Translations under genes and position numbers: made by a program
Shown here: piece after piece, positions 44,886-53,967 of the stretch
Layout: each line of letters opens with the position of its first letter
Position numbering within the stretch: position 1 is the stretch's first letter
NCBI RefSeq assembly: GCF_900156695.1
Contig: NZ_FTOM01000001.1
Coordinates: forward strand, 744,001 to 808,000
DNA from: Phaeovulum vinaykumarii
Lineage (GTDB): Bacteria > Pseudomonadota > Alphaproteobacteria > Rhodobacterales > Rhodobacteraceae
DNA length: 64,000 nt
Direction of reading: 5' to 3'
Notes under the pieces: generated by a model
Seen by the model: the letters and a program-made list of their open reading frames with translations, nothing else
Database searches by the model: none
Told to the model about the DNA's origin: nothing

Positions 44886-45839
44886 ATGTCAAGCCAGACG
44901 CGGATCCTGTCGCCCGACACTGCCGGGATCGCCGCCGCTGCGGCGCTGCTGCGCGCAGGCGGTCTGGTCGCCTTCCCGACCGAGACCGTCTATGGCCTGG
45001 GCGGGGATGCGACCGACCCGGCCGCGGTGGCGGGGATCTATGCCGCCAAGGGCCGGCCCGCGTTCAACCCGCTGATCGTGCATGTCCCCGATCTGGCCGC
45101 GGCGCAGGTGATCGCCCGCATCGAGGGCCAGGCGCTGGCGCTGGCGCGCGCCTTCTGGCCGGGGCCGCTGACGCTGGTGGTGCCGCTGCGCGCGGGCGCG
45201 GTCTGTGATCTGGTGACCGCGGGGCTTTCGACGGTGGCGCTGCGGGTGCCGGCGCATCCGCTGGCGCAGGCGCTCCTGCGGGAAACGGACCGGCCGCTGG
45301 CGGCGCCTTCGGCCAATCCCTCGGGGCGGATCAGCCCCACCGCTGCGGCGCATGTCGCCGAAGGGCTCTCGGGGCGGATCGCGGGCATTCTGGACGGCGG
45401 GCCCTGCACCGTCGGCGTGGAATCGACGATCATCGCCCCCGATCCGCTGCGTCTGCTGCGCCCCGGTGGCCTCGCGCTCGAGGAGATCGAGACCGTTGCG
45501 GGCACCCGCGCGGGCCAGGAGATGACGCCCGCCCGGCCCGCCGCGCCGGGGCAGCTGGCCTCGCATTACGCCCCCGAGGCGGCGGTGCGGCTGAACGCGA
45601 CCGCAGCGCTGGGGGACGAGGTGCTGATCGGCTTCGGGTCGGTCGCGGGCGATCTGAACCTGTCGCCCGCGGGCGACACGACCGAGGCCGCGAGCCGGCT
45701 CTTTGCGCTCCTGCGCGCGGCCGATGCGCTGGCCGCAGGGCGCGGCGGTAGCGGCATCGCGGTCGCGCCGATCCCCGAGACGGGCCTCGGCCGCGCCATC
45801 AACGACCGGCTGCGCCGGGCCGCCGCGCCGCGCGGCTAA
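44886..45839 (+). CDS. sua5: Threonylcarbamoyl-AMP synthase, Sua5 long form
   Basis: Enzyme of 317 residues making threonylcarbamoyl-AMP from threonine, bicarbonate and ATP, the first step of t6A tRNA modification. The YrdC-like domain (about 1-200) begins with GGLVAFPTETVYGLGGDATD and has KGRPAFNPLIVHV, LAAPSANPSGRISPT and GGPCTVGVESTII. A C-terminal Sua5 domain (about 230-317), connected by PAAPGQLASHYAPEA, distinguishes it from the short TsaC. The ATG at 44886 is natural. TsaE acts later in the same pathway and is encoded at 29035-29514. Confidence 0.94.
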   Translation: MSSQTRILSPDTAGIAAAAALLRAGGLVAFPTETVYGLGGDATDPAAVAGIYAAKGRPAFNPLIVHVPDLAAAQVIARIEGQALALARAFWPGPLTLVVPLRAGAVCDLVTAGLSTVALRVPAHPLAQALLRETDRPLAAPSANPSGRISPTAAAHVAEGLSGRIAGILDGGPCTVGVESTIIAPDPLRLLRPGGLALEEIETVAGTRAGQEMTPARPAAPGQLASHYAPEAAVRLNATAALGDEVLIGFGSVAGDLNLSPAGDTTEAASRLFALLRAADALAAGRGGSGIAVAPIPETGLGRAINDRLRRAAAPRG

Positions 45840-46036
45840 GGCCCGCTTGCAGACCGGCGGCTGGCCCAAACCAGACCGCCCCGTCCGGCGCAAGGGCCGC
45901 AGCCCCATCCATCCCGCGCGCCTCGCTTGATCCCGCGCCCCTTCGGGGCCGCAGGGCCCCGGCGCCCGCGCGCCCCTCGATGGGGCAAGCGGGCGCTCCC
46001 ACCAGCGCGCCGCTTCCCCATGCCGCAAAACCGCCG

Positions 46037-46603
46037 TCAGGCGTGCCCGGCGGCCGCCGACAGCGTCACCGGGTCGATCCCCAGCGCCCGCAGCGCCGCA
46101 TCCCACTTGCCGTCGGTGCCCGGCTGGAACACCAGCTCGGTATCGGCATCCGCGGTCAACCAGCCGTTTTCCAGGATCTCGGCCTCGAGCTGGCCCGGCC
46201 CCCAGCCGGCATAGCCCAGCGCCAGAAGCGCGCGCGAAGGCCCCTGCCCCTGCCCCAGATCCACCAGGATATCGCGCGTGCTGGTCATCGCCAGATCCGC
46301 CCCCAGCCACATCGTCCCCTCGCGGTGGAACCATTCGCCCGAATGCAGCACGAAGCCCCGCCCCGGCTCGACCGGCCCGCCATATTGCACCGGCACCCGC
46401 TGCACGCCGGGCCCGGCCGGGATATCCAGTTGCTCCAGCAGTTCGGCAAAGCCCTCGGGGCCGTCATGCACCAGCCCCGGCTTGTTGACGATCACCCCCA
46501 TCGCGCCCGCCTCGGAATGCGCGCAGATCAGCACCACGCTATGGGCGAACCGCGGATCGCCCATCCCCGGCATTGCGATCAGGAATTTCCCGCTCAGATC
46601 CAT
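46037..46603 (-). CDS. YqgE/AlgH-family protein
   Basis: Cytosolic protein of 188 residues of the UPF0301 family. Signature segments are GKFLIAMPGMGDPRFAHSVV, GAMGVIVNKPG, VQYGGPVEPGRGFVLHS and ALGYAGWGPGQLEAEILENG. The family name AlgH comes from an alginate regulator in Pseudomonas; the biochemical role is unsettled. ATG 46603 yields the family length. The Shine-Dalgarno is weak (GCCGAAG). It is divergent from the DsbD-N-like gene across a 234-bp gap and convergent with sua5 over a 197-bp gap in which I see no gene. Confidence 0.9.
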   Translation of the reverse strand: MDLSGKFLIAMPGMGDPRFAHSVVLICAHSEAGAMGVIVNKPGLVHDGPEGFAELLEQLDIPAGPGVQRVPVQYGGPVEPGRGFVLHSGEWFHREGTMWLGADLAMTSTRDILVDLGQGQGPSRALLALGYAGWGPGQLEAEILENGWLTADADTELVFQPGTDGKWDAALRALGIDPVTLSAAAGHA

Positions 46604-46837
46604 CTTCGGCCCCGATGCTCGACACGCAGGACCGGTGCGCACCACCCGCCCTGCCCGTCCGATATGTCGTCCTGCGCCCCGCGCGGCCCGCCCCTGCGGC
46701 ACCGGCTGCGCCGTCTGACATAGTTGCGCGCGCAGGCGCCGCAGGCAAGCGCCCGCCGCCCGGCCCGCCCCCGGCGGCCCCGCCGATGAAGTACTTGTGA
46801 CTTTGCTTGCCCGAGGTCGCGTCGTAAGTCCTGAAAC

Positions 46838-47740
46838 ATGAGCAGAACCACCTCCGAGTCGCGCCGCTTGCCCGTGTTTCCTCCGGCCGGGCGTCGGGTC
46901 CGGTGCATCGCATCCGGATCGCGGTCGCGTCTCGGGGTCCTGCTCGGGGTTCTCCGTCAGCCTGTCCTCGCCCTCGCCCTGCTTGCGCCGCTTGCCCCGG
47001 CCGCGGGCGCGGGCGAGCTGGCCCCCGGCCTTGACGGCGCCGGGCTGCGCCCCGGCTGGCAGACCCCCGACGGCGCACATATGGCAGCGCTGGATTTGCG
47101 GCTCGAACCCGGCTGGAAGACCTATTGGCGGGCACCGGGGGACGCCGGCGTGCCGCCGCGCTTTGACTTCTCGGGCTCGCGCAACCTGGGCGCGGTGCGC
47201 TTTCACTGGCCCACGCCGCAGGTCTTCGACCTGAACGGGATGCGCTCGATCGGCTACAAGGACGCGCTGGTCCTGCCGCTCGAGATCACGCCCCGCGACC
47301 CCGCCCGCCCGGTCCATCTGTCGGCAAAGATCGAGATCGGCCTGTGCAATCACATCTGCATGCCCGTGGCGCTGACGCTCTCGGGCGATCTGGACGGCAA
47401 GGGCACCCCCGATCCCGCGATCCGCGCCGCCCTGGGCGCGACGCCGCGCCCGGCGCCGGGCGCCGCCCGCTGTGACGTCAGCCCGATCCGCGACGGGCTG
47501 CGCCTGCGCGCCGAGATCACCGCCCCCAATCTGGGCGGCAACGAGGTGACGCTGGTCGAATTGCCCGGCGCCGATATCTGGGTGTCCGAAACCCGGACCC
47601 GGCGCGAGAAGGGGCATCTGGTCTCCGAGGCCGATCTGGTCCCGCCCGAGGCCCAGCCCTTCGCGCTGGACCGCTCGCGCGTGGTGCTGACCGTTCTGGG
47701 CCGCACCGGCGCGGTCGAGATCGCCGGCTGCAAGGGCTGA
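46838..47740 (+). CDS. Exported DsbD N-terminal-domain-like protein
   Basis: Protein of 300 residues with an arginine-rich leader and a hydrophobic segment (VLALALLAPLAPAAGAGELA, about 43-60), probably a signal peptide. The mature part resembles the periplasmic alpha domain of DsbD: LRPGWQTPDGAHMAALDLRL, EPGWKTYWRAPGDAG and a Cys pair in IGLCNHICMPVAL. No membrane domain or C-terminal thioredoxin domain follows, so it is the domain alone. Such stand-alone forms may receive or pass electrons in the periplasm, or may bind metal; this is inference. The start at 46838 is the first ATG; a start nearer the hydrophobic core is possible. Confidence 0.78.
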   Translation: MSRTTSESRRLPVFPPAGRRVRCIASGSRSRLGVLLGVLRQPVLALALLAPLAPAAGAGELAPGLDGAGLRPGWQTPDGAHMAALDLRLEPGWKTYWRAPGDAGVPPRFDFSGSRNLGAVRFHWPTPQVFDLNGMRSIGYKDALVLPLEITPRDPARPVHLSAKIEIGLCNHICMPVALTLSGDLDGKGTPDPAIRAALGATPRPAPGAARCDVSPIRDGLRLRAEITAPNLGGNEVTLVELPGADIWVSETRTRREKGHLVSEADLVPPEAQPFALDRSRVVLTVLGRTGAVEIAGCKG

Positions 47741-47797
47741 GGCCCCTCTTTCCCCCATCCCCCGAAAACACCAGCCGGGCCCTACGCAAACGGCAGG

Positions 47798-47819
47798 GCC
47801 CGCCGATCACTCGGCGGGC
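47798..47819. other. Hairpin across the RND pump stop codon
   Basis: A 9-bp perfect stem GCCCGCCGA / TCGGCGGGC with a 4-base loop (47807-47810) covers the stop codon of the minus-strand RND gene and faces the converging DsbD-N-like gene. Neither strand has a U tract, so it may stabilise 3' ends or give factor-dependent termination. Confidence 0.4.
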
Positions 47820-50800
47820 AACGTCGCCCCCGTTCGCGCGCGCCGCCGCAGGACCGGGGCGGCCAGCCCCGCCAGCGCCACGATGACCACGACCAGCCCG
47901 GCATAGGTGGCCAGCGCCGGCAGCAGCTCCGCCCCGGTCGCCATCGCCCGGCCCAGCGTCAGCGCAAAGGCCCCCGCCAGCGCCAGCGCCGCCGTGCCGA
48001 AGGCCAGCCGCAGCCCCGGCACCCGCAGCCCGCGCTGGAAGGCGCGGATCTGCCGCCCGGCATCCATCTGCACCGCCAGGATCGCCGGCACGATACACAG
48101 CACGATGATCAGCCCGAAGCCCAGCCCGTAGACCAGCGTGATGACCGTGGGCTTGAGGAAGGTGGCCGCGTTCGAGCGTTCATAGAGGATCGGCGCCAGC
48201 CCCAGCACCGTGGTCGCCGTGGTCAGGAACACCGGCCGCAGCCGTTCGGACACCGCCTCGACGATCGCCTGATGCAGCCCGTGGCGACGCGCATGCTGAT
48301 CGACCGTCGTCACCAGAACGATGGAATCGTTGATGATGATCCCCGACATCCCGATCAGCCCGACCACGGCGAACATCGACAGCGGCAGATCCCAGAACCA
48401 ATGCCCCCAGATCGCGCCGACCAGCCCGAAGGGAATGACCGACATCACCACCATGGGCCGCGTCCAGCTGGCGAAGATCCACGACAGCACGATGTAGATC
48501 CCCAGAAGACACAGCACGAGGCCCAGGAGCGCGTCGGACATGAAGTCACGCTCCTGCTCGGCCATGCCTGTCATGGTCCAGGCAATGCCGTTCTGTTCGG
48601 CGATGCGGGGCAGGATTTCCTCGCGCAGGCTGCGCATGATCTCGGTGGCGCGGCGGGCATTGTCCTCGGACAATTCCGCCGTCACCTGCACCACGCGCAA
48701 GCCGTCCTCGCGCCGGATCGAGGAAAAGCCGTCCTGCATGCGCACCGACACGATATCCGACAGCGGCACCCAGTTCCCCGAGGGGCTGCGCAGATAGAGC
48801 CGTTCGGTGAAATCGGCGCGCAGATCCTCGGGCGGCAGTTCGACCCGGATCGAGGCCGAGCGCGGCCCGTCGGGGAAGGTGGCGGCCTCGATCCCGGCCA
48901 TGCGCGCGCGCAGATCGCGGGCCAGCGCCTCGAGGGTGAAGCCCAGGGCCTCGCCCTGCGCGGTCAGGTCCAGCACCATCTCAGCCTTGTCGAAGGCCAG
49001 GTTGTCCTCGATCGCCGAGACCTCGGGGTAGCGGGCCAGTTCCGCCTTCAGCGCCTCGGCCGCCGATTTCAGTTCGCGCGCCTCGGCGCCCGACAGATCG
49101 ACCGAGATCGCGGCATCGGTGCCGCCCGAGCGATAGGCGCGCATCGAGATTTCCTCGAGCAGCGGATGGCGCGGGGCCGCCGCCTGCAACCGGCCGGCGA
49201 ATTCCATCGACGAATAGGGGCGCAGGTCGGCGTCGATCAGCTCGATCGAGACCGAGCCCAGAAGATCCTGATCCTTGGTATCGGCGCCGGCCAGACCGCG
49301 GCCGGAATTGCCGCCCACCTGCCCGATCATGAACAGGATCGGATTGACGCCGTGCTTGTCCTCCATCTCCTGGCCCAGCGTCTCGACCGAGGCCTGAAGC
49401 GCGCGCATCATCTCGAAGGTATCCTCGCGCGAGGCGCCGGGCAGCATCGAGAAATTGGCCGACATGGACCCCTGTTCGGGCGGGTTGAAGAAGCGCCATT
49501 GCACCTTGCCCGAGATCACCCAGCTGACCTGCCAGGCCAGGATGCAGCCCGCCATCGCCAGCACCGGATAGCGCGCGCGGATCACGAAGCGGGTGAAAGG
49601 CCGCATCACCTTGACGCGCAGCCACTCGAAGCCTTCGTTGACCTTCTGCGAGGGCAGGTCATACCAGGCGCCATGCCCCACCTTGCCCAGCGCATGCACC
49701 ATGTGATTGGGCAGGATCAGGAAGCATTCGACCAGCGACGCCGCCAGCACCGCGATCACCGTCAGCGGGATATCGCGGATCATGTCGCCCATGCGCCCGC
49801 CGATGATGACCAGCCCGGCAAAGGCGATGATCGTGGTCAGCGTCGAGGCAAAGACCGGCGCCAGCATCCGCAGCGCGCCGTTCTCGGCGGCCAGAAGCGG
49901 TGGCTCGCGCAGATGACGGGCACGGAAATCGGCGTGTTCGCCCACCACGATGGCATCGTCGACCACGATCCCCAGCGTGATGATCAGCGCAAAGATCGAG
50001 ATGACGTTGAGGGTCAGCCCGCCCATGTACATCATGGCAATGGCGGCCATCATCGCCACCGGGATACCCATCGCCACCCAGAAGGCCGTGCGCGCGTTCA
50101 GGAACAGGAACAGCAGCACCAGGACAAGGCCCAGCCCCATCGCGCCGTTTTCCAGAAGAAGGCTCAGCCGCTGGCCGATCATCTCGGCGCGGGTGCGTGT
50201 CAGCTCGATCGTGACCGAGGCCGGCAGGGTGGCCTGCATCTCGGCCACGACCTTCTCGACCTTTTGCTGAAGCCCGATCGCATCGCCCTGCGCCGAGCGC
50301 GAGACATTGATCGACACGGCCGGATCGTCGCCCACGAAATAGGCGCGATTGCGGTCGGCCCCCTCGCGGCGGATCTGCGCCACATCGCCCAATGTCAGAA
50401 GGCTGCCGTCGGGTTCGGCGCGCAACACCAGCCCGGCGATCTCGGCGACCTTGCGCCGCTCCTCGCCGGTGCGCACGCGCGCGCCCCCCGAAGCCACGTC
50501 GCCCGCCGGCGCGGTGGCGGCCTCGGCGCCGATCACCGCCGCGATCTCGCGCAGCGTCAGATCATGGCGCACGAGGTTCTCGGAGGGCACCTCGACCACC
50601 ACCTGCGGCGCGGCAAAGCCCTGGATCGTGGTGCGCGTCACCCCTTCGGCATAGAGCCGCGCCACCAGTTCGTCGGCCAATTGCCCCAGCTGATCCAGCG
50701 CCATGGGCCCGGTCAGGACCAGATCGGTGACCGTGTCGCGCCAGGCGCCGCGGGTGACCTCGGGATCCTCGGCCTCCTCGGGGAGATCCTCGGCCTGGGC

Positions 50801-51328
50801 CACGGCGGTCTCGACCTCGTCGACCGCGCGGCCCATGTCCCATCCTGGCTCGAATTCAAGCGAGATGACCGCCCGCCCCTCCGACGCGCGCGAGGACGAG
50901 CTTTCCACCCCCTCGACCACCAGCAGCGAGGGTTCGAGCACCTGCACGATGGCGCGATCCACATCCTCGGGTGAGGCGCCTTCCCAGATCACGGAAACCG
51001 AGATCTCGTCGACGGCCATGTCGGGGAAGAACTGCGCGCGCAGCCGCGGCATGGCGGCCAGCCCGGCGACAAGGATCACCACGAGAAGGATATTGGCCAG
51101 CGTCTTGTGACGGGTGAAGAGCGACACGAGACCCGCGGTCCGGCCCGGCTCGGGGGCGCGGGTGTAATCGGCGGGGCTGTCGGCCGCCTGCGCGGCGGGC
51201 CGGTCGGCCAGGCGCGGCAGATCCTCGGGGCGGCGCGCGGGCAGGTTGGGCGTGGCGCCGTTATTTTCGGGGCCGTTATTCTCGCGGCCGGTGTTCTCGG
51301 GATCGGGGGTCGGGGGGGTGTCGGTCAC
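47807..51328 (-). CDS. RND-family efflux permease
   Basis: Proton-driven inner-membrane efflux pump of 1173 residues. About 65 hydrophilic N-terminal residues, rich in Asn/Gly repeats, precede the first helix (LANILLVVILVAGLAAMPRL). Two porter halves follow. The proton-relay Asp pair stands in LGIVVDDAIVVGEH (fourth helix), and the tenth-helix counterpart reads GIIINDSIVLVTTVDQ. The C-terminus carries two extra hydrophobic segments (LALAGAFALTLGRA and the following one) beyond the usual twelve helices. The adaptor gene lies 4 bp upstream. No outer-membrane channel gene is adjacent. The substrate range is unknown. Confidence 0.92.
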   Translation of the reverse strand: MTDTPPTPDPENTGRENNGPENNGATPNLPARRPEDLPRLADRPAAQAADSPADYTRAPEPGRTAGLVSLFTRHKTLANILLVVILVAGLAAMPRLRAQFFPDMAVDEISVSVIWEGASPEDVDRAIVQVLEPSLLVVEGVESSSSRASEGRAVISLEFEPGWDMGRAVDEVETAVAQAEDLPEEAEDPEVTRGAWRDTVTDLVLTGPMALDQLGQLADELVARLYAEGVTRTTIQGFAAPQVVVEVPSENLVRHDLTLREIAAVIGAEAATAPAGDVASGGARVRTGEERRKVAEIAGLVLRAEPDGSLLTLGDVAQIRREGADRNRAYFVGDDPAVSINVSRSAQGDAIGLQQKVEKVVAEMQATLPASVTIELTRTRAEMIGQRLSLLLENGAMGLGLVLVLLFLFLNARTAFWVAMGIPVAMMAAIAMMYMGGLTLNVISIFALIITLGIVVDDAIVVGEHADFRARHLREPPLLAAENGALRMLAPVFASTLTTIIAFAGLVIIGGRMGDMIRDIPLTVIAVLAASLVECFLILPNHMVHALGKVGHGAWYDLPSQKVNEGFEWLRVKVMRPFTRFVIRARYPVLAMAGCILAWQVSWVISGKVQWRFFNPPEQGSMSANFSMLPGASREDTFEMMRALQASVETLGQEMEDKHGVNPILFMIGQVGGNSGRGLAGADTKDQDLLGSVSIELIDADLRPYSSMEFAGRLQAAAPRHPLLEEISMRAYRSGGTDAAISVDLSGAEARELKSAAEALKAELARYPEVSAIEDNLAFDKAEMVLDLTAQGEALGFTLEALARDLRARMAGIEAATFPDGPRSASIRVELPPEDLRADFTERLYLRSPSGNWVPLSDIVSVRMQDGFSSIRREDGLRVVQVTAELSEDNARRATEIMRSLREEILPRIAEQNGIAWTMTGMAEQERDFMSDALLGLVLCLLGIYIVLSWIFASWTRPMVVMSVIPFGLVGAIWGHWFWDLPLSMFAVVGLIGMSGIIINDSIVLVTTVDQHARRHGLHQAIVEAVSERLRPVFLTTATTVLGLAPILYERSNAATFLKPTVITLVYGLGFGLIIVLCIVPAILAVQMDAGRQIRAFQRGLRVPGLRLAFGTAALALAGAFALTLGRAMATGAELLPALATYAGLVVVIVALAGLAAPVLRRRARTGATLPAE
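51256..51303 (-). repeat. Three 15-bp tandem repeats in the RND gene 5' end
   Basis: The region encodes ENTGR-ENNGP-ENNGA, three five-residue units from three similar 15-bp DNA units. The repeat lies in the cytosolic N-terminal extension of the pump, so unit loss or gain would not shift the frame. Confidence 0.65.
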
Positions 51329-51332
51329 GGGC

Positions 51333-52793
51333 TCAGCCTCCCATCCGCGATTCGATCCGCGCGATCATCTGTTCGGGGACCAGATCCTGTTCCAGCGCCG
51401 CCTGCGCGCGCGCCCGCATCGCCTCGGGCAGATCGCGCGCGCTTTCGAGATAGGCCAGAAGCCGCGCGCGCCGCTCGGGGTCCAGCCGGATCATGCCGGT
51501 GGTGTCCTCGGCGGGGGGCTGGCCGTCGCGGATCGGGCGCAGCTTGAGGCCTGCGCCCAGAAGCGGCGTGCGTTCCTGCACCACCTCGCGGCCGGCCAGC
51601 GGCGCCTCGACGATCACGTCGTCGCCCTGGCGGCGGATGATGCGGACGGAGGCGGATTCGAGCCGATCCTCGGGGCCCAGCACCAGAACGGTGCCGGTGC
51701 GCCCGCCGGGATCGGGCACCACCGCCACCGCCGGCAGCCGCGCGACATCGGGCAATTCGGGTTCGTGCAGGCGGACGGTGACGAAATCGCCCGGTTGCAG
51801 GCCCATCGGCCGGTCCAGCCGCGCATAGAGAAGCCGCCCGGTCTGGCCGTCGGCCACCGCCGGATCGACCCGTTCCAGCCGCGCCGGAACGTCGGGTCCG
51901 CCCGGCAGGTTCACGGTCAGCTCCAGCCGCGGCAATTGCCCGCCCGGCCCGGCCAGCCGCGCGAATTGCGCCGTCGAGACGCGGAAGGCCACCTCGAGCG
52001 CGCGCGGGTCGATCAGTTCGCCCAGCCGTTCGTTGCGCTGCACCAGGTTGCCGGCGACCACATCCACCCCCGACAGCCGGCCGGCAAAGGGGGCGCGGAT
52101 CTCGGTGTCGGCCAGGGTGCGCTCGGCCTCGCGCAGCGCAATGGCGGCGCGATCGGCGGCCGCGGCGCTGCGGGTGCGCGTGGCCTCGGCCTGCGACAGC
52201 GCGGCGCGGCGGTTCAGCACCGCCTGTTCGGCCGCCGACAGCGCCAGCTGCGCGGTTTCGACATCGGCGGTGCGGCCGATCCCGCGCGCGTCGAGCGTCT
52301 GCGCCCGTTCCAGCGCAGCGCGACGAAGTTCGACCTGGGCGCGCGCGGCGGTCAGATCGTCGGCGGCGATGGTCAGGGCGCGCTCGGCCTCGGCGGCGGC
52401 GGCGCGGGCCTCGATCAGGGCGGCGGCGGCAGTGTCGCGCGCGGCGCGGGCCTCGGCGGGGTCGACCTGCGCCAGAAGCGTGCCCTCCTCGACGCGGCCG
52501 CCATCGACGAACCCTTCCGCGGTCTCGACGATCCGGCCGGCGGCGGCGGCGCGCAGCTCGAGCCGGCGCCAGGCGCGCATTTCGCCATGGGTGACGATCT
52601 CGGGGGCCAAGAGGCCGGGTTGATAGAGGGCCACCGGCGCGGCCAGCAGGCGCTCGCGCGCGACGGGCGGGGCCGTTTTCGCCGCCGAGCGCGCCTGCAA
52701 CGCCGAGACGACCTGCCAGCCCGCGATTGCCAGGAACGCAAGCGTCATCGCAAGGCCGAAGAGCCCCATCAAACCGCGGCCGAGAAATCGCAT
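51333..52793 (-). CDS. RND efflux periplasmic adaptor (membrane fusion protein)
   Basis: Adaptor of 486 residues linking the RND pump to an outer-membrane channel. One N-terminal helix (about 7-32, LMGLFGLAMTLAFLAIAGW) anchors it. Beta-barrel and lipoyl halves flank a long alanine-rich coiled-coil hairpin (about 110-230), in which RDTAAAALIEARAAAAEAER and similar runs are seen. The second lipoyl half has ADTEIRAPFAGRLSGVDVV. The C-terminus has about 100 residues beyond the usual end. ATG 52793 follows AAGGATC and directly starts the anchor. It is the first gene of a two-gene operon. Confidence 0.9.
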   Translation of the reverse strand: MRFLGRGLMGLFGLAMTLAFLAIAGWQVVSALQARSAAKTAPPVARERLLAAPVALYQPGLLAPEIVTHGEMRAWRRLELRAAAAGRIVETAEGFVDGGRVEEGTLLAQVDPAEARAARDTAAAALIEARAAAAEAERALTIAADDLTAARAQVELRRAALERAQTLDARGIGRTADVETAQLALSAAEQAVLNRRAALSQAEATRTRSAAAADRAAIALREAERTLADTEIRAPFAGRLSGVDVVAGNLVQRNERLGELIDPRALEVAFRVSTAQFARLAGPGGQLPRLELTVNLPGGPDVPARLERVDPAVADGQTGRLLYARLDRPMGLQPGDFVTVRLHEPELPDVARLPAVAVVPDPGGRTGTVLVLGPEDRLESASVRIIRRQGDDVIVEAPLAGREVVQERTPLLGAGLKLRPIRDGQPPAEDTTGMIRLDPERRARLLAYLESARDLPEAMRARAQAALEQDLVPEQMIARIESRMGG

Positions 52794-52899
52794 GAGATGA
52801 TCCTTGGTTGCCGGAACGCCGGGCCGTCGCGCATGCCCGCATTCCATCTAGTGCATATGTCCCACCCTGCCAAATGCCAATGCCGTGGGTGGCGTTGGG

Positions 52900-53856
52900 T
52901 CACCCCGGCGGCAGGCCCAGCCGATGGGCGATCTCCAGCAGGTCGGCCCAGGCCTCGCGCCGGGCCAGCGGCTGGCGCAGGAGATAGGCCGGATGCGTCA
53001 TCGGCAACGCCGGGCGGCCGAAGGCTTCGGTCCAGGTGCCGCGCAGGCGCAGGATGCCGCGCCGGCCCAGCGCCGCGGCGCAGGGCGTGTTGCCCATCAA
53101 GACGACGATCTCGGGGGCGACCAGCTCGACATGGCGCTGCACGAAGGGCAACAGCATCTCGATTTCCTCGGACGTGGGGTCGCGGTTGAGCGGGGGCCGC
53201 CAGGGCAGGACATTGGTGATGTAGAGCGCGCGGGCAGGGTCTTCGGCCCGACGCTCAAGGCCGATGGCGGCGAACATCCGATCAAGGAGCTGGCCTGCGC
53301 GGCCCACGAAGGGGCGGCCTTCGCGGTCCTCGTCGCGGCCCGGCGCCTCGCCCAGGATCAGAAGGCGCGCGCCGGGATGGCCGTCGGCAAAGACGCACGA
53401 GCGCGCGCCCTGGCGCAATTCGCAATGGGGAAAGGCCGCAAGCGCCGCACGCAGGGCGTCAAGGTCGCGGGCGGCGGTGGCGGCGGCGCGGGCCTCGGCC
53501 ACCGCGCGGTCGAGACGGGCGCGGGCGTCCTGGGCCTCGCGGCGGGCGGGGGCTGCGGGCGCGGGGCGCAGGAGATGCGCACCCGGCATGGCTTCGGCGC
53601 GCGGATCCCGCCCATGGCCGGGGGGATCGGCTTCGGGGGCATCGAGCCCCCGCGCGCCGAGGGCCCCGGCTGCGCCGGCGCCCGGCCCCACCCCGGCGGC
53701 GGGTTCCGGCGCAGGCGCCGCGACCGTGCGGTCGAGCGGCGCATCGCAGATGGCCTCATCCGCGCCCAGTTCGCGCAGCCATTCATAAAGCGCCGCGGCG
53801 AGCGCCGGGTCGGCGGGCGCCTGCGGCAGCGCGCGGGGGGACAGATGCGAATCCAT
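52900..53856 (-). CDS. Family 4-like uracil-DNA glycosylase lacking the Fe-S cysteines
   Basis: Glycosylase of 318 residues that should excise uracil from DNA. The C-terminal 190 residues match family 4/5: GEAPGRDEDREGRPFVGRAG (motif A), LYITNVLPWRPPLNRDPTSE and the late MTHPAYLLR (motif B, His). The four cluster cysteines of family 4 are not conserved: the region before motif A reads FPHCELRQGA, and LPWRPP and MLLPFV replace the two later Cys positions. The N-terminal 130 residues are Pro/Ala-rich and not a known domain. ATG 53856 is preferred; a longer frame reaches 53919. It lies 106 bp upstream of the adaptor gene on the same strand. Confidence 0.85.
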   Translation of the reverse strand: MDSHLSPRALPQAPADPALAAALYEWLRELGADEAICDAPLDRTVAAPAPEPAAGVGPGAGAAGALGARGLDAPEADPPGHGRDPRAEAMPGAHLLRPAPAAPARREAQDARARLDRAVAEARAAATAARDLDALRAALAAFPHCELRQGARSCVFADGHPGARLLILGEAPGRDEDREGRPFVGRAGQLLDRMFAAIGLERRAEDPARALYITNVLPWRPPLNRDPTSEEIEMLLPFVQRHVELVAPEIVVLMGNTPCAAALGRRGILRLRGTWTEAFGRPALPMTHPAYLLRQPLARREAWADLLEIAHRLGLPPG

Positions 53857-53967
53857 GCGCCCAGATTGGCCGCCCGCGCCGCCAGCGCAAGCCCCCTGCG
53901 CCGACCCGTCCCACCGCACCGCCCGCCTCCGGCCGTCGCGTGAGAGCGGCAGGCCGCGGCCGCGGGA

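Noticed and set aside
45840-46036. Small gene in the sua5-yqgE convergent gap
   Set aside because: Short frames there are Arg/Pro-rich without a ribosome-binding site; only a GC-rich CCCCTTCGGGG stem-loop is visible.
47798-47819. Calling this stem a true intrinsic terminator
   Set aside because: The stem is strong but there is no U tract on either strand, so it is listed only as a hairpin.
48272-50974. 900-codon plus-strand frame opposite the RND pump
   Set aside because: Antisense artefact: composition is Gln/Arg/His-rich, and the RND frame shows conserved helices and the proton-relay Asp pair.
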